Positions 1 through 10,519 of a stretch of DNA of 64,000 bases are shown here, one piece after another. How positions within the stretch are numbered: position 1 is the first letter of the stretch; every line of letters starts with the position of its first letter. The stretch comes from Ascarosepion bandense (taxonomy: Eukaryota; Mollusca; Cephalopoda; Sepiida; Sepiidae). The stretch is from positions 1,157,001 to 1,221,000 of the forward strand of contig JBBBDQ010001942.1 in the NCBI GenBank assembly GCA_037127315.1, given 5' to 3'. The position numbers were made by a program, and so were the translations under genes. The notes under the pieces are model-generated. The model saw only the letters and a program-made list of their open reading frames with translations, did no database searches and was not told where the DNA came from.

Positions 1-292
1 TTCCCATCTGCGGAATTCCCTTCCATTTACTTGCTTTTCCGACAACTATAATCTCCAAGAATTTAAATGTAAAGTCAATAGTCATCTCCTATCTCACTAA
101 TCTGCATCCTCTCTCTCATGCTCCTTTCTCCATCCACTCCATTCTTATCAGTATTCTAATCCTTCTCTTACCCTCTTCCTGACACCCCACTATAACCTGT
201 CACTCTTTCTCATAACTTTCCTCCTATGTAACCCTGTGCAAAACAGTGGCAGTAAAATACCTTGCTTGAGGTGATATGATTATAAAAAATAT
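1..292 (+). mobile_element. LINE-2 (CR1/L2-like) 3' end, cut by window edge
   Basis: The first ~110 bases encode the C-terminal tail of a non-LTR retrotransposon reverse transcriptase protein (a W-N-S-L-P-like stretch, then a F-K-C-K-V-N-like stretch before the stop). The same end recurs about ten times in the window. The following ~180 bases are its 3' UTR, ending in the family signature of accttgcttgaggtgatatgatt plus an A-rich tail. Only the end is visible. Frames are eroded and it is surely inactive. Confidence 0.75.
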
Positions 293-329
293 TAGGGTAC
301 GATGTTCCAGCTCTATCAACAGTACAAAA

Positions 330-970
330 GTGAGCAGCCAAATTTAGGAGTGAAATGGAAAATCATGATGATCCAAAGTTTGGTTATTGTTCAATTTCCA
401 TTACCAAGGTAAACACTGACCATGTTCCCCACTTTATCATGGATGACAAGTGATTAACTATAAATCAAATAGCCAATGCTATTAGCATATATCATAAGAG
501 AATTGAAAATATTCTGCAATATAAAATTGGCATGACAAACATTTCTGCTCCACAGGTTCCACATCATCTGGCACCTGATCTAAAGAACATCATGTCACGA
601 GTTAATCTGACATTGTCTGAGGCAGATGCAGCTGATTTTTTTTAGTACTTTCAACCCCAGGATGGGTGCTGGGTTCATCACTTTGAGCTAGAGACAACCC
701 ATTCTGGGAAAATATGTCTCCTCACATGTTCCAAAGAAAGCTAAGGTCATTTCCTTTGCAGGGAAGCTGATGGCTTTGGAATGCAAAAAGCATTGTGTTT
801 GTTGATTTTCTTCAAAAGGGCCACACCACCAATGAAGAGTACATGCCAATTTGCTGAAGCAGTTATAAAAGGCTATGAAGAACAAGTGTCCAGAAAAACT
901 GACAAAAGTTATTTTGTTTCAGGAGGTCAATGCCCCATTACATAATTTCTTGGTTTCAATGACTACTGAG
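330..970 (+). pseudogene. Degenerate mariner transposase
   Basis: Translating across frames gives a recognisable mariner-type DD(34)D transposase in order: an N-terminal helix region, a segment like LTLSEAD, then CWVHHFELET (around 672-701), a KAK-like basic patch, a GMQKALCLL-like stretch, and a K-AIK-like helix. In intact mariners the first catalytic aspartate lies near WVHHYDPE-type sequence and the second in a F-DNAP-type motif. Here several stops and frameshifts break the frame (for example TAG near 642). The right side stops where a SINE-A dimer begins, so the C-terminus is missing. No terminal inverted repeats were found. Nuclear DNA transposase by family; inactive here. Confidence 0.7.
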
Positions 971-1515
971 CATGACTTCACACAAATACCCTTGGGAAAG
1001 GTATTAATCCATCTCTTCCTTCCAGTTATGGGTTAAATAGCAGGACAGACTGGGTTCTATAGCCTTGGTTGGCAACCAGTCTACAGCAGAAAGCAATGGC
1101 AACCTACTGCGGGATAACCTTCTGCCCAGTCAGTCATGTCTCTTTCGAGACATGATCGCCCAAGCGTGTATCACGTATGGCACTTAACTGACTGAATGAA
1201 TTTAATAGTTAAAAATAATTAAAATTTCTACTGGGCATGAAGTGGGGGATCTGTTTTCTATTGTTAATATGCAATAAACTGATCCCCCACTAATTATACT
1301 TAATATAATGATGTAATATAATTCGATCTCTTCTATCTCCAGCCATGATTTAAATAACAGGACAGATTGGGTTCTATAGCCTTGGTCGGCAACCAGTCTA
1401 CCGCAGAAAACAATGGCAACCTACTGCGGGATAATCTTCTGCCCAGTCAGTCATGTCTAGAAAGAGACATGATCGCCCAAGCGTGTATCACGTATGGCAC
1501 TTAACTGACTGACTG
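971..1515 (+). mobile_element. SINE-A dimer, 5'-truncated copy
   Basis: A SINE-A monomer lacking its tRNA-like head (971-1197) is followed by a ~125-bp linker carrying a GGGGATC hairpin (1242-1290) and then the 3' half of a second monomer (about 1325-1515). The whole arrangement is nearly identical to 4640-5173, including the linker, so both derive from one composite element. Tail hairpin (catgtctc / gagacatg) and actgactga end are present in both halves. Confidence 0.85.
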
Positions 1516-2218
1516 ATTGTCCCCCTATATTCTCCTCATTTAACTGTCATCTGTTCCAATATGAAAAAAAAAAAGGAAACATGTTGTTGGGAATCAGTAT
1601 CACAGTGATGACTTTTTTGGGATGAAAGCTTCTTTACCAATTGGATCCAAGCACTTCAATTCCAACGGATTTGGTTTGGTTTGTTTTATGGCATTTCAAA
1701 CTCACTGAGTTATTTAATGCAGACAAGGTTTTTACCATAGATTCATATGAATATAATATGCATTCTTTGTAATATATCAATGTGTGGATCAGATTCCATT
1801 GACATATTTTTATAAAGAGAGTTTTTATCAAGATCCTGGTGTAATATATTACCTGTAACTCCAGAATGAACTCTTCCTAACACTATGTATACTACACTTT
1901 ACAAGAGAAAAAGGGTCAAGTGGGTAGTATTTCACTCCAAACCAGACTGACAGCCATACTAACACCTTCCACATTTTGTATTGTTATTTCTTGTTAATCT
2001 ATATTTGTTATTTCTACCCTTGTGGTCATGTTGTTCTTTTCGGATCTTAACCTGGTCCATAGCAATCACCTTTTGGGCAGCAATGTGCCCAGTGGGTGTG
2101 ATTGACAGATACATCTGGCTATAGATAAAGTCAACAAAGTGACACCCAGAAAAGTCATGCATGGGTGTAACTAAAGGAAAACAAACACTGCTAATAAAAC
2201 ACAAGAATTGCATGCACT
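1516..2218. other. No gene recognised
   Basis: A+T-rich DNA with an A-run near 1563 and no convincing reading frame or known repeat family. A weak resemblance of 1705-1800 to the tail of the repeat at 3430-3850 (a ttatttaatgc motif) is too short to call. Confidence 0.4.
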
Positions 2219-2609
2219 ATTTACATTATTTGGACTATTGCTCTCATCTATGTTGCCATTTGTACAATGTTTCGGCCGTTGTACAATCCGGCCTTCTTCA
2301 GGTGCTAGGAATTTCAAACCAAACCCTTTATAACAATCACTGGGGTATATTATTCTCATTCTTTGCATAGAGCCTCTTTTGGTAGTCATGATTTATCTCC
2401 CTCTAATCCTGTAAGTTACTTGTTCACCACTGCAGTAGCCTGGTATTGAACTCACAACTCTTTGGGTCAAGTTACAGGAACTAATCAATGTCTATATTTA
2501 CTGGGCCAAAACGTCATATAAATGGCAACATAGATGAGAACAATAGTTCAAATAATATAAATAGCGTAAATACTACTTCATCTCAGAAATATAGACAAAT
2601 ACTAAAGAA
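2219..2609. mobile_element. SINE-B inverted dimer (minus full copy + plus tail)
   Basis: A minus-strand SINE-B runs 2219-2493, with its tRNA-like head at the right: B-box-like gagttcaatacc is visible on the complement near 2445. It is followed directly by a plus-strand SINE-B tail at 2504-2609 (aaatggcaacatagatgag to atctcagaaatatagacaa). The two tails are inverted repeats of about 70 bases around a ~220-base loop. The same head-to-head layout recurs at 9878-10404 and 57793-58210. Confidence 0.75.
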
Positions 2610-2835
2610 CTGCATGGTTGAAGAAGCGTGTCCATGTGAGAACTTTAAGATATATAAAGTCTAGAATTTTGGCTGAAAGAAAAAAAAGATCCCTATTAAC
2701 TTCCAACTCCTGACAGCTCCTTTGTGTGCACAAACTATCTGTCTGCTCACCTGCTTTACACAAGCATTACCATCAAAGAATAAAAATATAAAATTGTTTC
2801 CACTGGTTTCATTGGTTTGGTTTATTTTGTGTTAC

Positions 2836-3395
2836 GGCTTCTTCTTTTATGTGCCATGTCCCTTCAGGACATAGGCAATCATGGCTTTCCACATCTCCCT
2901 ATCACTAGTGGCTCTTAGCATGCTTTCTCCTGTTACAGCACACAACCCTTGTTCCGTCATCCACCTGATCAGGTCCTTCAAATATGTTATCTGCTGCTTT
3001 ACTCTGTCTCTTTTTCCCTCTATCTGGCCTGTTAGTATCAGGTTCTCCAAGCCCTTCTTTCTCGTTGCATGTCCCAGGAACTTTAGTTGTCTCTTCCTGA
3101 TGCTCAGTAATTATTTCATTTTTGTTTCCATCCTTTCCGAAACCTTGTCATTGCTCACATGCTCAGTCCATAATATCCGCAGCATCCTTCTGTAGAACCA
3201 CATTTCAGCTGCTTCAAGTTCTTCCTTCATCTTCAAAGATATTGTCCAACATTCACTGCCATACTGAAGAACTGATATCACATAGCAATCCAGTACTCTT
3301 TTCTTTGTTTTCAGTAAAATTGTCCTGTTTCTTAATACTTTACTCAACTTCTGGAATACTTCCTTCGCCATGCCAATTCACCTTTGGATATCAGT
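2836..3395 (-). pseudogene. LINE-1 (RTE/BovB-like) RT C-terminal fragment
   Basis: Minus-strand translation gives the family's C-terminal module: a helix like FQKLSKVLRNR, then LETKKRVLDCYV-like, LQYGSECWT (around 3262-3290), a WFYRRMLRI-like stretch, and the last ~70 residues ending in IAYVLKGHGT (2847 side). Two frameshifts separate the pieces. The 3' end reads catgtgcc then cttcttctt on the plus strand, the short simple-repeat tail typical of RTE-type elements. Catalytic RT motifs are absent because the copy is 5'-truncated. Confidence 0.8.
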
Positions 3396-3429
3396 GTTGC
3401 CCTTTCCGTCTTCTGTTAGAACACTTCCT

Positions 3430-3850
3430 ACGGCTTATCAACCTCAATTGATTGTTTAATTGATTGTTTAATGCCAGATTTTTAGGCTTGATTTGTATGA
3501 ACAGAATATTCTTCGTAACAAATCAGTTTGAAGATGAGGCTTCATTCATGTATTTTTGTAAAGAGAATAAAAAATACTACTGATAATATTTTTCTTTCCT
3601 ATATTGTTTTTTTTTTAAATGTATTGCTGGTAATTTTTATCTTAAAAATCTATTTTTATGCTTTCATAGTGTATTGACCCCAGTTTTGGGGTTAGCTATT
3701 TGCCTACAGCTTGGACCCTAACAGGTGCTACCACCCAAGATCACGGTAGACCTGGGAACAGCAGCGATTAACAGGTGCTCCTCAAAACCTCCCAATCAGA
3801 GGCCCTGCTGCTGGATGCAGCTTACTGACATAGCCAGAACCTTTGAACTG
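3430..3850 (-). repeat. Unclassified repeat, copy 1 (pair with 10520-10905)
   Basis: Shares with 10520-10905 the motif atattgctggtaatt, then an aaggtccta / acaggtgctac stretch, a gacctggg-aac segment and a cctcc...ctgatcag-ggccttgctgc block. The tattgctggtaat plus ttatttaatgcc part also resembles the 3' tail of the 5S-SINE on its minus strand (30890-30955). Probably a retroelement end; family unknown. Confidence 0.5.
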
Positions 3851-4009
3851 CTAGGGGGACTATATTGAAGAATAAACTTCTTTTTTATCATATTCCATGA
3901 AAGCATCTCAGTCAGCCAATGAAATTCTTAGCAAACCCTAACAAATAAATGAAAGAACTGGGAGTAGAATAGATCGTATAGGGACAAAAATAGCTTAGAG
4001 CTACAAAAA

Positions 4010-4066
4010 TAAGAAGTTGTGGAGAGCCAAAGTCACCCACATCTTAAAAGAACACAGTACACAAAA
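4010..4066 (+). mobile_element. LINE-1 3'-terminal stub
   Basis: About 55 bases match the last codons of LINE-1 (gttgtggagagccaaagtc to gaacacagtac), as in the 9590, 32236 and 56670 copies. The flanks from 3851 to 4540 otherwise hold nothing recognisable. Confidence 0.45.
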
Positions 4067-4540
4067 TAAGAACACATAAAATTTGTCTTCCTTGTTCTCA
4101 TCAATATAGTTAAATTAGATAAGAACTTCATTTTTTTTTTCTGCTGAGTAACAGATGATAATGATTATTTTTGTCTAGATAAGCTTTTTACACCTCTCTT
4201 CAATTCCAAAGACAAAACTCTTAAGCAGCTACAAGAAAAGAGAAGTCTGAGAAGTGCCGAGTCCTGAACAGAGAGATGAGTACAAAGTGCTGGAAGCATG
4301 GAACCAATATTTGATATCTGTCTAATAAAACCATTTTTTTCAAGTAGAGAACCAGCTATGGCACCCTAATATGATCAGCTAATCTGAATATGTCTGCCAG
4401 CTTTCAATCCAGTATTGACCCACTGGCCATTCCCAGGAAAGAAGTGGAAGAACAAGTTTCTTCTTTATTTAATTATAGAACTATCGATCGTATACACTGA
4501 AACTAAATAAGCGATACTGTTGTCAGGCTTTGTATCAAGT

Positions 4541-5185
4541 ATCTTCCATGTGCGTTGTGGTGCATTGGATATCGGCATGGAATGAGAAATTGGGGAGCCG
4601 AATTCGAATTCCAGCTGAATTCATTGCTTTCACTTACACACAAATATGCTTGGGAAAGGTATTAATCCGCCTATTCCTTCCAGTTATGGGTTAAATAACA
4701 GGACAGATTGGGTTCTATACCCTTGGTCGGCAACCAGTCTACCGCAGAAAGCAATGGCAACCTACTGCGGGATAATCTTCTGCCCAGTCAGTCATGTTTC
4801 TTTTGAGACATGATTGCCCAAGCGTGTATCACGTATGGCACTTAACTGACTGAATGAATTTAATAGTTAAAAATAATTAAAATTTCTACTGGGCATGAAG
4901 TGGGGGATCTGTTTTCTATTGTTAATACGCAATAAACTGATCCCCCACTAATTATACTTAATATAATGATGTAATATAATTCGATCTCTTCTATCTCCAG
5001 CCATGATTTAAATAACAGGACAGATTGGGTTCTATAGCCTTGGTCGGCAACCAGTCTACCGCAGAAAGCAATGGCAACCTACTGCGGGATAATCTTCTGC
5101 CCAGTCAGTCATGTTTCTTTTGAGACATGATCGCCCAAGTGTGTATCATGTATGGCACTTAACTGACTGACTGATCTTCCATGTG
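4541..5185 (+). mobile_element. Complete SINE-A dimer with 12-bp target duplication
   Basis: The 12-mer atcttccatgtg occurs at 4541-4552 and 5174-5185, exactly flanking the element. Inside lie a full monomer (4553-4854: tRNA-like head with A-box-like tggtgcattgg and B-box-like gaattcgaattcc, central domain, tail hairpin), a linker (4855-4984) with a perfect-looking hairpin stem at 4900-4948, and the 3' half of a second monomer (4985-5173). The single pair of duplications shows that the composite inserted as one unit, by LINE-assisted target-primed reverse transcription if it behaves like other SINEs. Confidence 0.9.
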
Positions 5186-5315
5186 CCATTTTGTTCTTTG
5201 ATGGGATGATATCTAGATTTTACTGGCAGACAGGAACAAAAAATTAAAAGTCAATATAAAATTCAGTGTCAGTTTTTAAGTATATCAAAAATATTTTTAT
5301 ATTCATTATCTTTTT

Positions 5316-5361
5316 TTCATGTGCCATGTCTCTTCAGGACGTAGGTGATCATGGATTTGAC
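5316..5361 (-). mobile_element. LINE-1 stub (~45 bp)
   Basis: Only the last codons and stop of LINE-1 remain (plus strand catgtgccatgtctcttcagg then gatcatggattt). A similar stub with nearly the same break point is at 7821-7872. Confidence 0.6.
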
Positions 5362-5369
5362 TTGGCACC

Positions 5370-5786
5370 TGTTGTTATATATCGACAAACAACAAACACG
5401 CATATATATAAAAATATAAAGTTATATTTTTATTAATGACGATGAACCGTGAACAGAGAATTGAGAGAGCGCGCTTCTAATGGGTTGATGGGAGTGTAGT
5501 CTTATCTGTTGTGTCTCTCTTCACCGGCCGATCTCTGTTGCTCCTCTACTGGCGAATCCGTGTGCCGAGGTCTTTTTATAATCTTCCAGAACCGGGACTT
5601 TTTCTTCCGGTTTTTTGCCTCGCCCACGCACGCCCACGTAATTCTCAGAGACACCTGTTCTGTTTGCCTCTGTAGTTATTTCCGCTGCTGCCGGAAATAA
5701 GGTCAAACGACATCCGTTCCTTTCAACGACCGGAAACACCCTCGCTTGCATCAGCCTTCCTCGGGTGGGGCCAGATTGTTATATTG
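5370..5786. repeat. GC-richer island, possible solo LTR
   Basis: About 330 bases (5440-5775) are far richer in G+C than their surroundings and contain many short C-rich runs. The 9-mer ttgttatat flanks it on both sides (about 5372 and 5777). On the minus strand a TATA-like sequence (tataaaaagacc, around 5569-5580) precedes a GC-rich stretch. This would fit a solo LTR inserted into a LINE-1 fragment, but no homologous second LTR or internal coding region is present in the window. Host CpG-type promoter is an alternative. Confidence 0.3.
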
Positions 5787-5855
5787 CCCTGTCCCTTGTC
5801 GCTCTCAATATTTTTCTTCTTGGTATCTCTCCCAGACCCGGCTTTGCCATCCATC

Positions 5856-6690
5856 TGCTCAAGCCCATTAATTAGGTCTCATGCTAATTTCCTCTGCTTC
5901 TCTTTCCCTCTATTCATCTTGTGAGTATTAAATTCTCCAGGCCCTCCTTCCTCATCTCTCTCTTCCTGATGTTAAGTATGAGTTTTCTTCTCACTTACAA
6001 CCTCTCCAACACCACGTCGTCGCTCATGTGCTCCGTCCATGGTATCTTCAGCATCCTTCTGTAAAACTGTATTTCTGCTACCTCAAGCCTCTCTTCATCT
6101 TTGATGATATCATCCAATATTCACTTCCATACAGAAGGACAGATATCACATAGCAATCCAGCATTCTTTTCTTTGTTTCCATTCAGATTTTCCTGTCTCT
6201 TAGTACTCTGGTTAGCTTTTGAAATGCCAATGCATCTCTGGATCTCAACTTTACACTTTCCATTCTCAGAACACTTCCCGGGTATTTAGATTTTATTATT
6301 TGTTTTATTTTAGTTTCTCTGACCTGTAGTTGGCATTTTGAGGTCTTCTTTTCATTGATGACTATACATTCCATTTTCTTGAAGTTTATGCTTAGTCCTT
6401 TCTTCTCGATTTGTTTTTCTACCTTCTTTAGGAGGTTCTACATTTTCCTTTCCATGTCTACTGTCAGCACCATGTCATCTGCGTATCTTACATTGTCGAG
6501 GTTTCAGCTGCCAATGACGACTCCTGGCAAGGATTTTATTTCTTTCAGAATTGTCTTGCTGTATCAGTTGAATCAATCCAGTGAGAAAATACATCCTTGT
6601 CTTACGCCCTTTTCTATTTTTGTATACCTGCTGAATTCATTTCCTATATGTACGCAAGTGGTTTGCTGCCAATACACGATGTTTAAAAAA
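5856..6690 (-). pseudogene. LINE-1 (RTE/BovB-like) RT fragment with YADD motif
   Basis: Minus-strand translation shows, from right to left, an RQGC-like RT motif (near 6596-6610), the catalytic YADD box (near 6475-6490, in context VRYADDMVL), a KKTKxMVI-like stretch, then FQKL-RVLRD and the C-terminal helices ending near 5870. Frames shift several times. The RT copies RNA to DNA at the nick in family members; this copy is dead and lacks the endonuclease and the extreme 3' end. Confidence 0.75.
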
Positions 6691-6775
6691 GGCTCATGAT
6701 TAAACATAATAGACATTCATTGTCTGTTATATATAACAATATATGTTTAGAAAATGATCTGCTGCCTCAATACAC

Positions 6776-6778
<3 letters not shown>

Positions 6779-6812
<34 letters not shown>
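6779..6812. repeat. (TA)n microsatellite
   Basis: Uninterrupted at-dinucleotides directly abutting the poly(T) (reverse poly(A)) of the LINE-2 copy to the right. Confidence 0.95.
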
Positions 6813-6820
<8 letters not shown>

Positions 6821-7092
6821 TTTAATCATATCACCCCGAGCAAGGCGGTAATGTCACTGATGTGCAGGGGGCTACATAAGAGTAAAAGGATTAGAGGAGA
6901 ATGAGGACAAAGACGAACCAGTTAGAAAGAAGCAAGAGAAGGATGGGAATACAGGTGTGATGACAGTTGCAAAGGTGAGAGAAAGGAAAGGATCTACAGG
7001 ACAGTGTGGAAAGAAGTAGGGTCAAGTAGATAAGAGATGAGAATTGACCTTGTATTTAAATACTTGGAGGTTGTAGCCGTCAGGAAAAAAAC
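6813..7092 (-). mobile_element. LINE-2 3' UTR and last codons
   Basis: Starts with poly(T), then atcatatcaccccgagcaag, the reverse complement of the family 3' end; the last coding bases lie near 7050-7090 (gaggttgtagccgtcagg). Severely 5'-truncated. Confidence 0.8.
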
Positions 7093-8356
7093 ACTTTTTT
7101 CTTGATATGAATGTTCTTTTTATTGTCAATATTTAATAGTGTAATAAAATTTTGTACCCCTGTGAAAATATTTCAATACAATAGGGAATAAACAAGATAC
7201 AGGAAGATCTCTTAATGATTGACTTGGACTGTTACATCCAGCTGCTGCTCAGACTATCACGTTGTCCTTTCATTTTTATTTCATAAGACACAAAAGACAT
7301 GTGAATATTAAACAAGGAGATATCTTAAAATCTCAATTCTAAAGTGTGTTACTTAATGAATATTTAATTTCTAATAACATAATCGCTATATATTATTTAC
7401 AGATTAATAATATGTTGTATATTTTACAGGCTTTATAACTGCCTTTCTCCTGAAGTTATAAGTTAATTACATTTTGGTTTATGCTGATATCCACTCAGCA
7501 GGGAGATCATGTCATTAATAATTTTCATTAAAACTTATTTTGTCTGAAACTGATTAATAGAATATATTCTAATAGTGTCTCTGCTATAATTTGAATTTGT
7601 CTAGTTCATTCATTTCACCAAATCTTAATTAGTATGAATTTTTAAAATTATTTTTTGCAAACACTACAGAGTCATAAGATATGTACATAAAATAAGCTTT
7701 GATGTCGCATTACAAATTCACAATTTCCCCTTTAAAGGGACCATTTACATCTATAGCAACAGAGGTGTGTCTAAGGAAAAATAGGCATGACTCATGAAAA
7801 TTAAAAAAAAAACTCCAATCTTCTTCTTCATGTGCCATGTTCTTTGAGGACGTAGACGATCATGGATTTTACAAAATTATCAGAAAATAGAGAGTGATAA
7901 TAGTAAATTTAAACTGAAAGTAACTAAAATCCAATAAAACAGATTATAGAGAGTATTTTTCTAAATTTTCAAGATTACTGGGTACGTAAAAATTATACAA
8001 AAAGGCACACGTTATATTCCTCAAGTAATATTTAAAGACATGACTCCTTCAATCCCTGCATAAAAAAATTAGATAAACTTCCATTTGCCAGTCACACTGT
8101 AAACACCTTAAATAAACACCCACCTCATTCTTAAAAATGCATTTCTGTAATATTTTAAACTAAATGTAATAAAAGCTACTATTCCTTAAATAATGTTTTG
8201 CAAAAGTATATTTTACTTTTTTAAGTATTTTTTAATAAAGTGAATTACACTGTGCAAAAAGATTGCTAAAAATGGTGCTACAATCAGTGATTTTTAGTTA
8301 TTTAAGAATAAAAATTCCTTCCAGTTATTTGTTTATATCACTGAGATGAGGTATTG
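7093..8356. other. No gene recognised (contains one LINE-1 stub at 7821-7872)
   Basis: A+T-rich single-copy-looking DNA without a sustained reading frame. The only recognised piece is a ~50-bp LINE-1 3' stub on the minus strand (cttcttcttcatgtgccatg to gatcatggatttt). Confidence 0.5.
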
Positions 8357-8360
8357 TAAT

Positions 8361-9145
8361 TCTTCTTCTATGTGCCTCTTCTTCAGGACATAGATGATCA
8401 TGAATTTCCATGTCTCCTTATTCCGGATGGCTCTTCAAATATGTTATCCACTGCTTTTCCATATCTCTTTTACCCTCTATCTGGCCTGTTAGTCTCAGGT
8501 ACTCCAAGCTCTTCTTCCTCATTGCATTTTCTAGGAATTTTAGCTGTCTTTTCCTGATGCTCAGTATTAATTTCCTTTTTGTTTTCATCTTTCCAAAACC
8601 TCATCATTGCTCACATGTTCGATCCATGATATCCGCAGCATTCTTCTGTAGAACCACATTTCAGTTGCTTCAAGTTTTTCTTCATCCTTGATGATGTTAT
8701 CCTGCATTCACTGCCATATTGAAGAACTGGCATCACATAGCAATCCAGTACTCTTTTCTTTGTTTCTAGTGAAATTTTCCTGTCTCTTAATACTCTACTC
8801 AGCTTCTGGAATGTGTCTTTTGCCATACCAATTTGTCTTCTGATCTCTTTGTCACACTTTCCACCCTCTGTTAGAACTCTTCCCAATATTTAATCTTCTG
8901 TACCTGCTTGATTTGAGTACCCCCCACCTGTATTTGGAATTTTGGGTTGCTCTTTTTGCTGATGACCATGCATTTGGTCTTCTTGCAGTTTATTTGTAGT
9001 CTTTTCTTATCGTTCTCTTCAGCTACCTTCTGTAGAAGGTCTTGTAGTTTCCTTTCTATATCTGCTATCAGCACTGTATCATCTGCGTATCTTAAGTTGT
9101 TCAAATTGTGGCCTCCAATGATGAATATTGGCATAACATCTAGGA
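8361..9145 (-). pseudogene. LINE-1 RT fragment, the best-preserved minus copy
   Basis: Reading leftward from 9145 the translation gives LRYADDTVLIAD (YADD near 9080-9093), KLQDLLQKV, INCKKTKCMVISKK, a GGTQIKQVQKIKY stretch, then after a frame change LTEGGKCDKEIRRQIGMAKD, FQKLSRVLRDRKI, LDCYVMPVLQYGSE and the C-terminal tail. The 3' end is the family's catgtgcc plus cttcttctt on the plus strand. This order matches the RT thumb and C-terminal region of RTE/BovB-type LINEs (those behind CFDP2-like database names). At least three frame breaks; endonuclease missing. Confidence 0.85.
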
Positions 9146-9149
9146 TTCA

Positions 9150-9217
9150 TTTACATTGTTCAGACTCTTGTCCTCATCTTTGTTGCCATATTCACAATGT
9201 TTTGGCCATTGTACTGT
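9150..9217 (-). mobile_element. SINE-B tail fragment
   Basis: tttacattgttcagactcttgtc through the gttttggccattgtac motif matches the SINE-B tail in reverse; it joins directly to a SINE-A copy. Confidence 0.6.
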
Positions 9218-9228
9218 GGTGCAAGTAT

Positions 9229-9533
9229 GTGCGCTATGAGGCAGTGGATATCAGTTTGGAACAAGAAATCAGGGAGCCAAGTTCAAATTCAACGTGAATT
9301 CCTTGCACTCACAAACATGCAAATACCCTTGGGAAAGGTATTAATCCTTCTCTTCCCTCCATTTATGGGTTAAATAATAGAACAGATTGGGTTCTATAGC
9401 CTTGGTTAGCAACCAGTCTATCACAAAAAATAATGGCAACTTCTGGTGGGAAAATCTTTTGTTCAGTCAGTCATGTCTCTTTCGAGACATGATCACCCAA
9501 GTATCATGTATGGCACTTAACTGACTGACTGAC
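9229..9533 (+). mobile_element. SINE-A, full-length diverged copy
   Basis: tRNA-like head at 9229-9297 (A-box-like region after gaggcagtgg, B-box-like gttcaaattc), conserved centre (cccttgggaaaggtattaatcc), hairpin catgtctc / gagacatg at 9472-9492 and actgactgactga tail. No clear target duplication. Confidence 0.85.
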
Positions 9534-9589
9534 ATTCTAACCTTTTTTAAGTGACTGGAATTTAGAACTGAACCTTTTATTTTATTTAC

Positions 9590-9690
9590 TAAAAAAATTA
9601 TTGAGAGCGACAAGAGACAGAGCCAAGTGTAAGTCCATGATCGTATACGTCCTGAAGGAACACAGCACATGAAGAAGAAGAAGACTGGGG
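9590..9690 (+). mobile_element. LINE-1 3' end
   Basis: Encodes the terminal residues (like KLW-AMIAYVLKEHST) then stop and a gaagaagaagaag simple-repeat tail, matching the complement of the 2836 and 8361 copies. Confidence 0.65.
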
Positions 9691-9779
9691 TAGATTCTTT
9701 TAGTTTCATGAGTCATGCCTTGCGAGATATCTCAGTAATCTCTCTTTAACTCAACTCTCTAAGTTTTTTTTTTTTTTTA

Positions 9780-9842
9780 CCTCTGCTGTAGCCAGGTATT
9801 GAACTCATAACTCTTTGGGTCAAGTCACTGAATCCAACTAAC
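9780..9842 (-). mobile_element. SINE-B head fragment
   Basis: tgctgtagccaggtattgaac then actctttgggtcaagtcac is the SINE-B tRNA-like head in reverse. Confidence 0.5.
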
Positions 9843-9877
9843 ATTTAAGTTAAATTAGTTTTGAAATACAGAAAAAT

Positions 9878-10404
9878 ATTTACATTATTGAGACTATTGT
9901 TCTCATCTTCATTGTCATTTGTAAGTTTTGGCTGTTGTACACTCCAGCCTTCTTCAGGTGCTAGGAATTTCGAACCAAACACTTTATTACAATCACTGGG
10001 GTATATGAACTTCATAAGTCACAAGTTATCTGTCTCTAACACTGTAAGTTACTTGTTCACTACTGCTGTAGCCTGGTATTGAACTCATAACTCTTGGTTA
10101 ATTCCTGTAACTTGACCCAAAGAGTTGTGAGTTCAATACCAGGTTACAGCAGTAGTGAACAAGTAACTTATAGTGTTAGAGGAAGGTAAATCACGACTTC
10201 CAGAAGAGGCACTACTACTCAAGGAATGAAGTTCACATACCCCAGTGATTGTAATAAAGGGTTCATTCAAAATTCCTAGCACTTGAAGAAGACCAGAGCG
10301 TAGCATGGCCAAAATGCCGTACAAATGGCAACAAAGATGAGGACAATAGTCTGAATAATGTAAATACTGTAAATGCTACCACATCTCAGAAATATAGACA
10401 AATA
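9878..10404. mobile_element. Palindromic SINE-B dimer (two full copies head to head)
   Basis: A minus-strand copy (9878-10096) and a plus-strand copy (10095-10404) share their heads at the centre (taactcttggttaattcctgtaacttgacccaaagagtt). Both carry the B-box-like gttcaataccaggt, the cccagtgattgtaataaagg block and the tail. Arms of about 220 bases could pair into a very long hairpin. Each head could in principle drive RNA polymerase III outward in opposite directions. Confidence 0.8.
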
Positions 10405-10519
10405 GAAAAATATTTTACTTATTAGAAATATTGAATTTAATTGATTAACTTGAAAATAAAAATAAAGGACTTTTTATTTTTAAAAATTCATTTTAAATCT
10501 TAGGATGGTCAATTTTGTT

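Noticed and set aside
2270..2320. Hammerhead in SINE-B (cacctgaagaaggcc...ggccgaaac)
   Set aside because: The CTGAAGA / GAAAC core and a good stem II are there in several copies, but no stem I partner is found downstream and stem III would be only two pairs.
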